From Lingula anatina (taxonomy: Eukaryota > Brachiopoda > Lingulata > Lingulida > Lingulidae): a stretch of DNA of 64,000 nt. The notes beneath the pieces were generated by a model. The model ran no database searches and was not told the DNA's origin. It was given only the letters and a program-made list of their open reading frames with translations. Each line of letters opens with the position of its first letter. The first letter of the stretch is position 1. The stretch is from contig NW_019775419.1 of the NCBI RefSeq assembly GCF_001039355.2, positions 1 through 64,000 on the forward strand, in the 5' to 3' direction. The position numbers and the translations under genes were made by a program. Below are positions 1 to 10,704 of the stretch, piece by piece.

Positions 1-172
1 GGGTTAGCGCTAGCACTTGCCAATTTAGCCAAATGCTAAAACTGACTTAATTTGGCTAAACAAAAAGGACTTGATTTGGCAAATTTTAGTCAAATTAAAA
101 CTATTTTCATAAGAAATTGACAAAAAAGTGATGATTTGGCTAAGCGAAAAAAATTGCTAGGGCTACCCCAGA
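1..172. repeat. dispersed AT-rich repeat, family F
   Basis: The block is rich in the phrase 'gatttggc' and shares its layout (tgacttaatttggctaaaca-like core, then 'gtgatttggct', then 'agggct') with 15745-15900 inside an ACOX1 intron. It has no open frame. It is probably a relic of a non-autonomous transposon; the class is not recognised. Confidence 0.5.
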
Positions 173-269
173 TATTACATGTACATTCAGACATGCACAG
201 CAGGTGCTCATGTAGCGCAAAACAAGTTTTCTTTCATGAGCAAACTAATGTTTTCTCTCTTTTCGCCAG

Positions 270-3200
270 TCCACCCTGCAGAGGTGTCAACAGTGTCTAT
301 TAACACGTCAGGCTGCCATGGCAACTACCACAACCAAGCGGCTACCTCAGAGTTATACAGTAAATAACAGTTTAAGAGGATACATGTGCAGTTCTAGACA
401 ATATCTACCAACCAAGGTATGAAATACAGAAAAAAAGTAAAATTCAGTTTTTGTATATCTAATTACCAGTAGTACTATATAATGAAAATTTCTTTCAGTG
501 TTACTAGTACTGTAATCATGTTTTTATTTATTTATTTATTTATTCAAACTCATTTATCTGTACAATTTCAACCTTTTGGCTACAATGTTTTAAAAAACCT
601 TTTCATTCTTATAGTTTTTTTAAAGTGTAGTTATGTAAAGGTGATATAATGTGGAATTTTTATTTCTAAGTTTGAAGTTTTCATCTATTTAACTTTCTAG
701 CTGATACAGTAAGCTTGCCACTACTGGGATCAAAAGACAGAACAGTCGTTATAAATTTTATTTTATTATTATTTTTTTTTTTGTGTGAATGTTTGTGGTG
801 CAAAATAAATATGGATGTAAAGCTAAGTCAGAGTGCGATCTCTGCCCTCCAGCTGGGCCCAGTGCCCACCCCTCCCCCAAAAATGGCATCTACATACAAG
901 AACATATATTGAGTTACTTCTGTATGAAGTTTTGAGGCAGCCATTCTTTAGATTTTCTTGGGTATCTGTGAAATACACTTTTGTTAAGTAAAAAATATAC
1001 TTGCACTGGTTTTGTACTTGGATACATGTTAAATATTCAAATGTTTTATTGAAGACTTCGATTAAGTGGCCTTATTTATAAAAACATTTTTTTTCAGAGA
1101 TATAAAAGTTCAACAACTGTGGTGCCGCAAGAATTCAGAATCATAGTCACTCCAATTACTGAAAGAAACACATTTGTACAGTTTACAGGTGTTCATAAAC
1201 TGCTAGATAGGTCAGATATCAAGGTAAGGAGATGATTGATGTTTTAAAAATAATATTAAAAGGTTAACGACTGTTCATATGAGATTCAGTAAGTTCTGTA
1301 ATTAGTACATTGTACACAAAATATTCAAATACAATACATTTCATTTTGCCACCAAAACGATGTTTATTCCAACAAATCTGAAGCGTATGCTTGCCATCCA
1401 ACCATATGGACCTACAAAGATGTCTACCCTCCTTAATAAGATCCCTTAAGAGATTATTACAAAAATACACTTTTTTTACTTTTTTAAAGCACATATATCA
1501 ACCAATTCCTGTTTAACTTATCTTGGGAAAAGTTGTACCTTTTTATTTATATTTTTACACAACTCGTGTTAATTATTTTATGGATAAATTAGTGTTGAAA
1601 TTTGTGATAAAAAAAGAATAAAACACAGATTTAAGTGAAAATTAAACTCACTAAATCAGCTATCAATATTTGTATTGGCATTAAATTTTTGGTGTTTCAG
1701 AAGGTCATGTTGAGGGCGTACTCTTGCTGTGCTGAGCTATGGGAATATGAAGATTTCTTACAGGGTATGTCCCTCTCTACTAAGGGCTCATTCCCATTGA
1801 AACTATCTGTCTAGTACGTAGATTGATCCAATTCCATGGGGAATCTCGCTGAAAGCAATCAGTTTCACAGATTGTCATGTCTCCTGCAGGCATTGAGTAG
1901 AATACAGTAAGCTGGTGATTATATGAATATGTTGGTAGTCACAGGAAATGTGTTAATCTGTTAAACTGATTGCAATCGGCGAGAGACCCCCACAGAGTTG
2001 GATCCAGAACAATTTGCTTTCATTGGGAACAGGCCCTAAGGAGTCACTGACACAGAGCAGTCCCAGAGCAGTTACTGGGACCTGCAATTTGACATTTTTA
2101 CATTTAAATTAATTTTTTTTAATGAGTCATTTTCAATTGTACTGTGAGATGTATGAAGATGTTCGATTATGCTCCATTCAGAATAGGGGACTAACTAGTC
2201 TGAGGGTCAAATATGGTGACCCACTACAAAGCTTGCCTTGTAATCCGCCAATAGACCCTGAATAGATATAGAATACTTGACCCTCCGACTAGTAAGTCCC
2301 CTGTTCTAAATGGGACCCTTCGATTCAAACTATTGGAGGTAAACTATTATAATATTAAGCTGTTGATTGAAGAAAAATAACTTTATTTTTACCGTGAGAC
2401 CAGTGTTTGCGTCTCACACTGTGTTCATTTTTTCACCGTTTAATTTCGTAACAGGCTAAGACCCCATTCCCATAGATTTTAGATCGATCTATCCCTGTGG
2501 GGAGTCTCACTAGATTACTGTCAGCTTAGCCGGTTTAAGCTTCTGTCCCGCCCATAAAAGCTGTAAGGGGATAATTAACTGTCCTACGCGCTCAGCTGAC
2601 TGCAATTTAGCATGAACCCCCAGGGAGTTTGGTCGATTCGGACGGATCGATATAAATCTCTGGGAATGCACTCTAAAAGTCATAGAAAGCAGCCTCATTA
2701 AGATTTTTGGATTCACTTTTTGCTTTCAGAATTTGACCTGGATGATTCATTCGAGACCTGGGCAACTCTCACAATGCTGCACATGTGGTACGTGAAGGTT
2801 GGCAATCAGCTGCATTTTTTAAAGTATCTCAGAAAGTTTAAAATTCTGTAGGTTGAAAATCAGTCAAGCGACGGTGATAAAAATGTTTAAATATGTTGCT
2901 AGCTAATATATTTTACTGCTTCAAATTGTATCATTCTAAGCAATAAAATTAAAATGTTTTTCTGATGTGAAGCATTGCATATTTTGAAACAAGAAAACCT
3001 TTATATTTTGTTGAAATGATGTTTGAATGCAATAAGTAATCCCTTAAACATTTAAAATGGCAAGAGCCAGAAAACGCAGTAGATAATTTGTCAGTTGTCA
3101 AATCACAGTTGTGGCATGACAGGTACTGTAACAGTTGCATTTGTCAGTTGTCAAATCACAGTTGTGGCATGACAGGTACTGTAACAGTTGCATTTGTCAG

Positions 3201-6200
3201 TTGTGCCATGACGTATGTATCAGTAGTGCCATGATAAGTGCATCAGTTGTAGCATGACAAATGTGATCATTTTGTCAGTTGCAGCATGATATGTGACCAT
3301 TATGTCAGGTGTGGCATGACGTGTCCATTGTGTCAGTTGTGGCATGACGTGTCCATTTTGTCAGTTGTGGCATGATGTGACCATTGTGTCAGTTCAGGCA
3401 TAACATTTGTGACCATTGTGTCAGTTGTGGCATATGTGACTTATTGTCACAGTGTCAGTTGTTGCATGACGATTGCATTAGTATTGACATTATAGTTTTG
3501 ACATGACAAAATGCCAGTTTGAACATGACAGCTGTGAAATTATATTTGTTGTGTTATGACCTGTGTATCGGTTGTGACCATGACATGTATTTAAGCTGTG
3601 GCATGGCAATAGCTTTCCTCTTGACTTGACAGTTTTGCAGTTTTGACACATTACACATTGTGACTCTGCAGTGTGTGTCACTGTCACACACCCTGAGCTT
3701 CAGAGATAACTTGACACTAACCTCTTCACTATAGCCTATCTTCATCGTGTCAAGTTACCTCTGACGAAAATAGTTTGACCTAGTTTATATAAGCCAATCG
3801 AATCCAAGTATCAAAATTTTTCACCAAAGTTTGGTGAAAACGCTGATTGGTTGATCGTCAATCGGCAATCCTCTGCTGATTCCGCAAGCTCCATACTAAC
3901 AACAAAGTTATTGTCGAGTGTGGAGACATCCGAGTAGTTCCAAGTGCATAACCGTACACAAAGAAAGCATGGCATCTCTACGAGTGACTACGTAAAATAA
4001 TGTGTTAAGTTATCTCTTGATTCTTTGCAAAATATGAGTATATTGGAATTGAAACCAGAGCAGTTTGAGGCCCTGCATCATTATCTACTGNAGAAGCTCA
4101 GGGTGCTGTCACATGACAATTATGGTTTTTGTGGCATGACATTATGTGACATGACATAATGAATGTTATGACATGACATTACATGACATGACATGGCATA
4201 CTGGTTGTTGTGACATGACACAACATGACATGACATGGCATGACATACTGGTTTTTGTGACATGACATTTGTGTTGGTGAAGGCCTGAAATATTTCATGC
4301 TTTTACCAGGCTATTGGCAGTCCGAATAAATCGTCCTGGAGAAGATCTCAATTATAATGTCAAGACATACAAAGAGAACTTTGGTGAACTCTTTATGGAG
4401 GATGTGGAAAATAGACTGAAAGCTTTAGGTGTAAGTTTGAGTTTTGTCATTATTGTTATTAATTTTTTTTTGTTCTGTAAAAAATAATGTACTGCTGTTC
4501 AACTTCATTAGTTTTGATATTTTGAATACCCTTAATCATGCAAATCAATGAACTTAGAGTCACAGCTGCATGAATATAGATATTTGAGATAAAGGTTCAT
4601 TTTATGCGTTAGAACATATTTAACTTGTTTTAGACAAATAATAATAAATTATAATTTTAGAAATTATTAATTTAAAATTTTCAAAGCAAAATCAAAACTT
4701 AATTTTCAGTATTAAAAAAAGTTGCATGAGTTGGAAATAATGTACAGTCAATTTTCAGTATTAAAAAAAGTTGCATGAGTTGGAAATAATGTACAGTCAA
4801 TTTTCAGTATTAAAAAAAGTTGCATGAGTTGGAAATAATGTACAGTCAAGCTAGTGGGGTGGTTCATTCCCATTTCTCCATGATTTATTAAAATAGGGGG
4901 CATTCAGAACAGATGATCTTTAGACTAACTGATCTGTCGACTAAAAATGGCCGACCCCACTTAGAAAGCAATGCCACTTATTCCATGCTGGTCTCCCCGC
5001 CTCCACATGCTCTGTCACTGCAGGGACCTAGCAATTAAACCTCAGAGCTGAGATTTAACATGTAAAATGGTGCGTGTGAGGAGCTAGGCCATTATGGAAT
5101 TAGCAGCATTGCTTTTGAAGTGGGGTTGGCCATGTTTAGTCTGTTGATCAGTTAGTCTGCAGATCGTCTGTTCAGAATGCGCTCACAGAGGCCATTCCCA
5201 GAGACTGTGTTACTAACTTTGAACCGATCTATCTCCAAGGGGGTTCTTTCTTAATTGCTATCAACTTCTGTGGCTAAGATGTCTCGCACGCCCACTGAAG
5301 CTGTTAGAGGGTAATGAACTATAGTTTGGCGGCTTCAGTTGGCGTGCCAGACAAATAAGCCATTTAAGCTACAAGCAATTTAGCGAGATACCCTTTGGAG
5401 ATGGGTCGATCCAGTTAGATCGATTTAGGCATGGGAACCCAGTCGTAGTGGTATTGAAAATATTGTCTAATACATTTCAGAGAGAGATAATTACCTTGGC
5501 AGAGAGGGATGAAGCGAAGGAACACTTCTGGGGCCTATTTCAGCACATGTTGCTAGGGATGGACGAGGTAAATGTAATAGAAAAAAAAGAAATACTGCAC
5601 CCAGTTTCATCTGACATCAACACCAAATAGTGTTGTCCTATGGATAACACCATCCACTACATATAATTGTTCTCATATGGACTGAATGTAGCGATGTTTC
5701 TCAGACTACTAAAAAGTACTGCTTGCTTCTTGGACTCTGATATTGTTGAAAAAGCCTGCTGTCATCAGCATAACAGCCCATAGAATAAAGATGTGCGCAT
5801 TTAGCACAGTGAACTAACAGATCTGCAAATTAAATATGGCCTACCCACTAGAATGCTTGTTGTTTAATCCCTGTGGGAAATCTATTCCGTCTGATCGGAT
5901 ATTAAGTGGCAATAAAGCGATATATAAAACAGGGGTGGACGGAGGCCAATTTCTGGGTTTTCCAAAAATTTTTCAAGTTTATATTGACAGACATTTAATT
6001 TTTTTACCTTTGGAAGATGGACTAACTTTAAGATAATTTTGAAGGCTGTTAGAAAATATCTCTTGATCTGCCCCATGTAAAATATTATCATGTCCTTTTC
6101 AGGGTATGTTGAGTGATGACAAGTGCCTGGCGGGGGCAATATGGAGGCATGTGTTTCATGTTAAACCTAAAGAACCAGAACACTTAGCTTCCATGGTGGA

Positions 6201-6596
6201 ATATGTCAGAAAACAGGTGGGTTTTTTTCAGTGTCTTTTGAGTTTCTGAATGCAGGTATAAAATTGAATATTAATTAAGCTTCTTTTCATGAAGGTGCAT
6301 TAGTTTTGAAGGGAATGAGATTTTTATGTAAAGATGGTGGAAAAAAGTGAGTTATATTTGAAGAGAGAATTAGAATGATCCTGCTTGATCAATTTAGGCA
6401 TGGGAACCCTGGCTTGTTACTAAATTTAATAAATATGCTTTTGATATTTCAGATTTACCACTTAGACAACACGTCTTCTGAACAAATTCTCGGGAAAGGA
6501 TGCGTGACATTTGCAAGGTTAAAGAATGATTCAGCAGACACTGCAAAAGCAATACACGTCTGGAGAAAAATGCCCTTTGATGTAAATGATTCATAA
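270..6596 (+). CDS. UQCC1: ubiquinol-cytochrome c reductase complex assembly factor 1 (Cbp3-type chaperone), 5' end possibly outside window
   Basis: UQCC1 is the mitochondrial chaperone that, with UQCC2, binds newly made cytochrome b during complex III assembly. Exons seen: 270-416, 1098-1223, 1701-1764, 2730-2787, 4310-4430, 5481-5567, 6103-6216 and 6453-6596 (stop TAA). Phases join cleanly to 286 codons plus stop, close to the family length of about 300. The Cbp3-type domain is recognised by 'DDSFETWATLTMLHMW', 'GMDEGMLSDDKCLAGAIWR' and 'MVEYVRKQIYHLD', which follow the human protein in order. The first exon is rich in Arg, Thr and Ser with few acids, as in a mitochondrial presequence. Its first Met is codon 17, but the exon begins at a splice acceptor, so an earlier exon probably lies off the window. 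The stretch after residue 130 is longer and more charged than in vertebrates. It converges with ACOX1. Confidence 0.88.
1255..1500. repeat. dispersed repeat family D with 'cttaagaga' core
   Basis: This intronic block shares the pieces 'taagatcccttaagagat' and 'attacaaaaatacac...tttt', and a preceding 'ccaccaaaacg' stretch, with 7106-7440 (partly inverted) and 22235-22490. It is non-coding, probably a MITE relic. Confidence 0.4.
1786..2040. repeat. fold-back MITE, family A
   Basis: The ends are inverted relative to each other: 'gggctcattcccattgaa' on the left against 'tttcattgggaacaggccc' on the right, with further matches inward. Lies in a UQCC1 intron. No coding capacity. Confidence 0.65.
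2171..2322. repeat. fold-back MITE, family B
   Basis: Left end 'ccattcagaataggggact' pairs with right end 'agtcccctgttctaaatgg'. Inside is the family phrase 'gtcaaatatggtgacccact'. Intron of UQCC1. Confidence 0.65.
2461..2673. repeat. fold-back MITE, family A
   Basis: Left end 'cccattcccatagatttt' with 'agatcgatctatcc' pairs with right end 'gatcgatataaatctctggg'. It sits just upstream of the exon at 2730. Confidence 0.65.
3079..3640. repeat. minisatellite built on 'cagttgtggcatgaca'
   Basis: A run of imperfect units of about 20-36 bases, each with 'gtcagttgtggcatgac' or a close variant followed by a short 'gtgaccattgt' spacer. Units decay toward the right end. Located in a UQCC1 intron. Confidence 0.8.
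4105..4272. repeat. second 'acatgacat' minisatellite
   Basis: Short-period array of 'acatgacat' units with interspersed 'tggttgttgtg' spacers. It probably has the same origin as the 3079-3640 array, and ends about 40 bases before the splice acceptor at 4309. Confidence 0.75.
4706..4850. repeat. three tandem copies of a 49-bp unit
   Basis: The unit beginning 'aattttcagtattaaaaaaa' and ending 'taatgtacagtc' is present three times in a row with almost no differences, so the expansion is recent. UQCC1 intron. Confidence 0.85.
4890..5186. repeat. fold-back MITE, family B (long form)
   Basis: Left end 'gcattcagaacagatgatct' pairs with right end 'gatcgtctgttcagaatgc'. The inner arms carry 'ggccgaccccactt' and its inverse 'gaagtggggttggcc'. 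Confidence 0.7.
5192..5445. repeat. fold-back MITE, family A
   Basis: Starts 'ggccattcccagaga' and ends 'taggcatgggaaccca'. Inside are the arms 'ccgatctatctccaaggggg' and 'ggagatgggtcgatcc', and 'cacgcccactgaagctg' against 'cagttggcgtgcc'. It lies directly upstream of the UQCC1 exon at 5481. Confidence 0.7.
5810..5925. repeat. partial MITE, family B
   Basis: Carries the family B phrases 'aacagatctgcaaattaaat' and 'atggcctacccactag', but only one arm is present, so it is a truncated copy. Confidence 0.5.
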
Positions 6597-6846
6597 AAAT
6601 AAGAAAAACTAGCTGGACAATGTTATGTTGCCATGACGACACACCACACTCCTTTTTCAGCAAGAATTTTTGTTTATTTCTGTTACAGTAACAATACACG
6701 TTGTGAAAGAGGCAACATATTTTGTCTCTTAATTGAAACATATATTGCTTATAATGATAACTTTTTTTAGGAAAAAAAGGGCATGTTTGGGTTTGAAGTG
6801 ACTTCCTTTGTTAGCCCAGGATTCTTTCAAGCCTGTTTAACATACA

Positions 6847-7055
6847 GGACCCAGTTTCATAAAGGACTTTTAGCACTAACCAGTGAATAAATTCTCCTAA
6901 CACCTCTTAACTAAACGATGGTTAAAATTGTGTTTCATAAACAGTTTTTAAACAGCCTGTGAGTTAAGTGGCCGGTGTTTAACTGGACAAAATATTTAAA
7001 TGTCTGTTAACTTACCAGCTGGTTAGTGCTAAAAGTCCTTTATGAGACTGGGCCC
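6847..7055. repeat. fold-back MITE, family C
   Basis: Near-perfect terminal inverted repeats of about 35 bases: left 'ggacttttagcactaaccag' and right 'ctggttagtgctaaaagtcc'. The centre has no frame. It resembles the many short non-autonomous DNA transposons of marine invertebrates. Confidence 0.85.
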
Positions 7056-7105
7056 AGGTGTTTTGCTTAAACCACAGGTGGAATTGAAAGCCTGAAATAA
7101 GAATC

Positions 7106-7440
7106 ATCCCAGACTAACCACTGGTTAATGAATCCATTCTGACATTAAAAATTAGTCCCAATTTTTTTTCTAAAACATTTGTTTTTTGCAATAATCTCTT
7201 AAGAGATTTATTACAATTTATTACAGCAGGTAGCAGTCTATGGAGATCACATGGTCTGATGGCAAGAAAAGATTTCACAATAGTTGTGAAAACTGCTGTT
7301 TTGGTGGTAAAAAGATAATTTATTATATTTCTGTCATTTACTATGCATTTATGTGACATGGATCTCTTACGAAGAGTTGCTATCCCATTAAGATGTAACA
7401 GTTTCCTGGGTTTCATTAAAGAATACACATTTTGAAGTCA
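7106..7440. repeat. dispersed repeat, family D relic
   Basis: Shares 'atctcttaagagatt', 'aatgaatccattctgacatt' and 'accactggttaatgaatcc' with the complementary strand of 22235-22490. No coding content. Confidence 0.45.
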
Positions 7441-9110
7441 TGGTCATTGTTGCATGGTATTACAAATTGAAGGTCAGGGAAAAGCGTGTATACCTTAAGG
7501 TTTTTCTTTCAATTTTTGTTTATTATTGCGTTGGTAAATAGAGAGAGTCAAAGAATGTTTTCATTTTTCATGTCATATATTTATTTCACATCACATAAAT
7601 AACAATTCGGGATCAAATAAATATGATGGGCAATTTTGATACAGTTATCTAGTTTTCATGAAATTTAAAATTTTTATCATCACATTGCTGAGCACTTTGC
7701 ATAAAAAATTAAATATATACATTTCTTGTTCCACATTCTATCAGTTGAAAAGTTCTTATTTCAATAACAATTCACAGAGGAAGTGGACCTTTAAAAACAT
7801 CCAGAAATGGCAAGCGCCCATGGTGCACAGCTTGTGGTGGGTATGGGTGGCAATAATACAACACCCAAATACCTGGATTTCTGGATAAATGTGGACTACT
7901 TTCATCTCTATCAATTAATTCATAAATTTACTAAAACCAATAAGATGTATTGATTTGTTTTTGGTCAAAAACGAGGTGTTTGCAATTAAGCCAAAAAAAA
8001 AAAAAAAAAAATCCTCCCTGAATCAAGAATATATATAAATTCTATTATTATCATGTAAATTGTGAGGCAATACAACTTAAAACTGACACAACCATTTCAC
8101 CTGATAAGGACGTGGTCCCATTTCACAAAGAATCTCAAATCTGTAGTTTTGACTTGCTTGGGCAAAGTGACCTTGCTAGGTGGATAACAATGCAGTTGAC
8201 CAGGAGTCTTTCATAAAGTCTGAAGTCCTAGCTTTGTTTGCTTAGGTGTTGCATTCGAGGAAGAGTAACCTTGTTTAGATTTTATGTGAAAAGGAATTCA
8301 ATAAAAAGACCACAGAACTATAATTTCTTCTTATATACATAACAACTAAAATGATAATGTGTAAGTTTCATAACATGATGCCAATTATCGATGACTGTAC
8401 ACAATTTCATATGAAATATACTCCTTGATGACATGATCAACCTTGACTTATTAAGACCACTGAGTGGGATTGCTGTTTATAACACAATTGCATAGTTACT
8501 TTATTTTATTATCTTGTAGTAACATTTAAAAAGTGACTTCTCCAATGTAAAAAGAATCAAATCTGAAAGAAAAATTCACTATCAGAAGTAGTTTCGCAAG
8601 CACCATGAATTTTATAATTATGACATGCATGGGGACATAAACAATAAGAAGTTATTACATTTCTTGAAATTGAAATTAGCTATATGTGAGTAAATTTACT
8701 TTTAAATTCATGTCTTAAATCGGATGAATTTTACCATATTGTTCACAACCCATCCAACCATTAGTTCTTTAAAAAAAAAAAAGCTGACTGAAAATGATCT
8801 CACATTAGAAAAATCCCGGGATAAATAAAAACCTGCACTAGCATTCCATTTTTTTTTTAAGTAATCATAATATTTTTATTTAAGCCTCATTTCCTCATCC
8901 ATCTTTCTCAGCAAAAAAAAAAAAATAAAGTTCTTCATTGTGACAGAAATGCACTTCTTCTAAAGCACTGAGGAAAGCACCAAAATGAGTGGAAAAGGGC
9001 TAAACCTAGTTTATTGTTAATGGTGACTTAGAAAGTCTCTGAGGATTAATCCCCAACTTGGAAGTCCCACTTGGAATGTATGGAAAGGCAGGGGGATTTC
9101 CTGAGAAACC

Positions 9111-9176
9111 TTACAACTTTGACTTGTGCATTTCCTTCAGGAATGGCTGCATGTACTGGTAGTATGAATCATGAAC
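9111..9176 (-). CDS. ACOX1: ACOX1 last exon with PTS1 (SKL)
   Basis: Encodes the last 21 residues, from 'VHDSYYQY' to '...HKSKL' and TAA. The terminal Ser-Lys-Leu (9111-9122) is the canonical type 1 peroxisomal targeting signal read by PEX5. The acceptor is CAG at 9177-9179 on the minus strand. Confidence 0.92.
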   Translation of the reverse strand, partial: VHDSYYQYMQPFLKEMHKSKL

Positions 9177-9310
9177 CTGAAAAAAAAAAAAAATTAAAAG
9201 TGACTAGTGGACAAATAATATTCGTACATAAAACATCATATAAATAATGCATGAACAGAAAGAAGTAACAAATGAATGGAATGTATATACTCAAAATGAA
9301 ATATATGAAG

Positions 9311-9369
<59 letters not shown>

Positions 9370-10618
9370 AAAAGCAAGTGACGAAAGTTTGCATCTCTCT
9401 CTCTCTTATTATCATTTTTTTTTTTGGGGGGGGGGAGGGAGGTGCTAAGTACAAAACCCAATATGAAATCAAATTATGCCCAAATCTGGAAGACTCTCAT
9501 CTCTAAGATCTAAGGAACAGGTAAACTGATTATAGAGGATTTTCCATGTGACTACTAAGAAAGCATTCAGAACAGAGGAGTAACAGAGGCGAGCACATAA
9601 TGCTGTGGCGACGTGCCGCCTGCTCTGAATGTATTTTTTATGTATATCTTGATTGTAGAAATAAATCTGTTAAAATAAAAAAAAAGTAACAGATATGCAG
9701 ATCAAATATGGCTAACCACTAAAAAGCTTGGTTCCTGAATAGACACTGAATAGATTCCACGCAAGAATTACGCACCAAGGATTCAAGTGGGTCAGCCATA
9801 GTTGATCCACGGACTTGTTAGTCTGGTGGTCTGAATGCCCTCTGAAACTTTGGGGGGGGGGGGGGAGGGGGAGGCTTATATTTCCAGATGCTGCATACTT
9901 ACCTGTGTGTCATTCAGTGGGGAAGACTTGGCCCATTCTAGCATATTCTCATAGACATTTCCATCATAGCGGCCCAGCACACTCTGAAGGAGGTGATCAC
10001 TGAAGTCAAATGCATCCACCAGAGCCACGGCGTTTGGCCTGATGGCGGCCAAAAGGNNNNNNTGTCATTCAGTGGGGAAGACTTGGCCCATTCTAGCATA
10101 TTTTCATAGACATTTCCATCATAGCGTCCCAACACACTCTGAAGTAGGTGATCACTGAAGTCAAATGCATCCACCAGAGCCACGGCGTTTGGCCTGATGG
10201 CGGCCAAAAGGTCCAGCAATTTGGCGGTCATATTGTCCAGTTGGTCATATGACATGAAGCCACCCTATGAATGAAATAGACTGACGTCATGCAGTGTTGA
10301 GATTTTACTTTGTAAATGTTCAAAAGATGTTCAAAGCTTTACCCAAATGATTTTGATCTGATTATTATCAAAGAGTTATACTCTCTCTTACATTCTACAC
10401 ACAAACATGCTTTCTCATCTTTCTCTTCTGTGTGCCTCTCATGTACATCCCTTCTATCTGTTTACACACACATACACACTAAACATTTCTCTCTCTCTCT
10501 CTCTGTCTCTCTCTCTCTCTCTCTCTCACACACTCTTACTCCTTTTTTGTTTCTCTAACACACTTTCTCTCCCATCTCCCATTCCATCCCCCCTCTCTCT
10601 TCTACACACACACACACT

Positions 10619-10704
<86 letters not shown>

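Larger units (their letters stand above)
6597..9110. other. intergenic space between convergent UQCC1 and ACOX1
   Basis: This 2.5-kb stretch holds the two 3' untranslated regions and repeat relics (family C MITE at 6847-7055, a family D relic at about 7106-7440). On the minus strand an AATAAA polyadenylation signal complement is visible at 8875-8880, about 230 bases past the ACOX1 stop. No convincing coding exon was found. Confidence 0.6.

Noticed and set aside
715-912. Possible extra UQCC1 exon with 'LPLLGSKDRTVV'
   Set aside because: No clean acceptor-donor pair in phase; exon 270-416 joins 1098-1223 directly in phase and the result fits the family.
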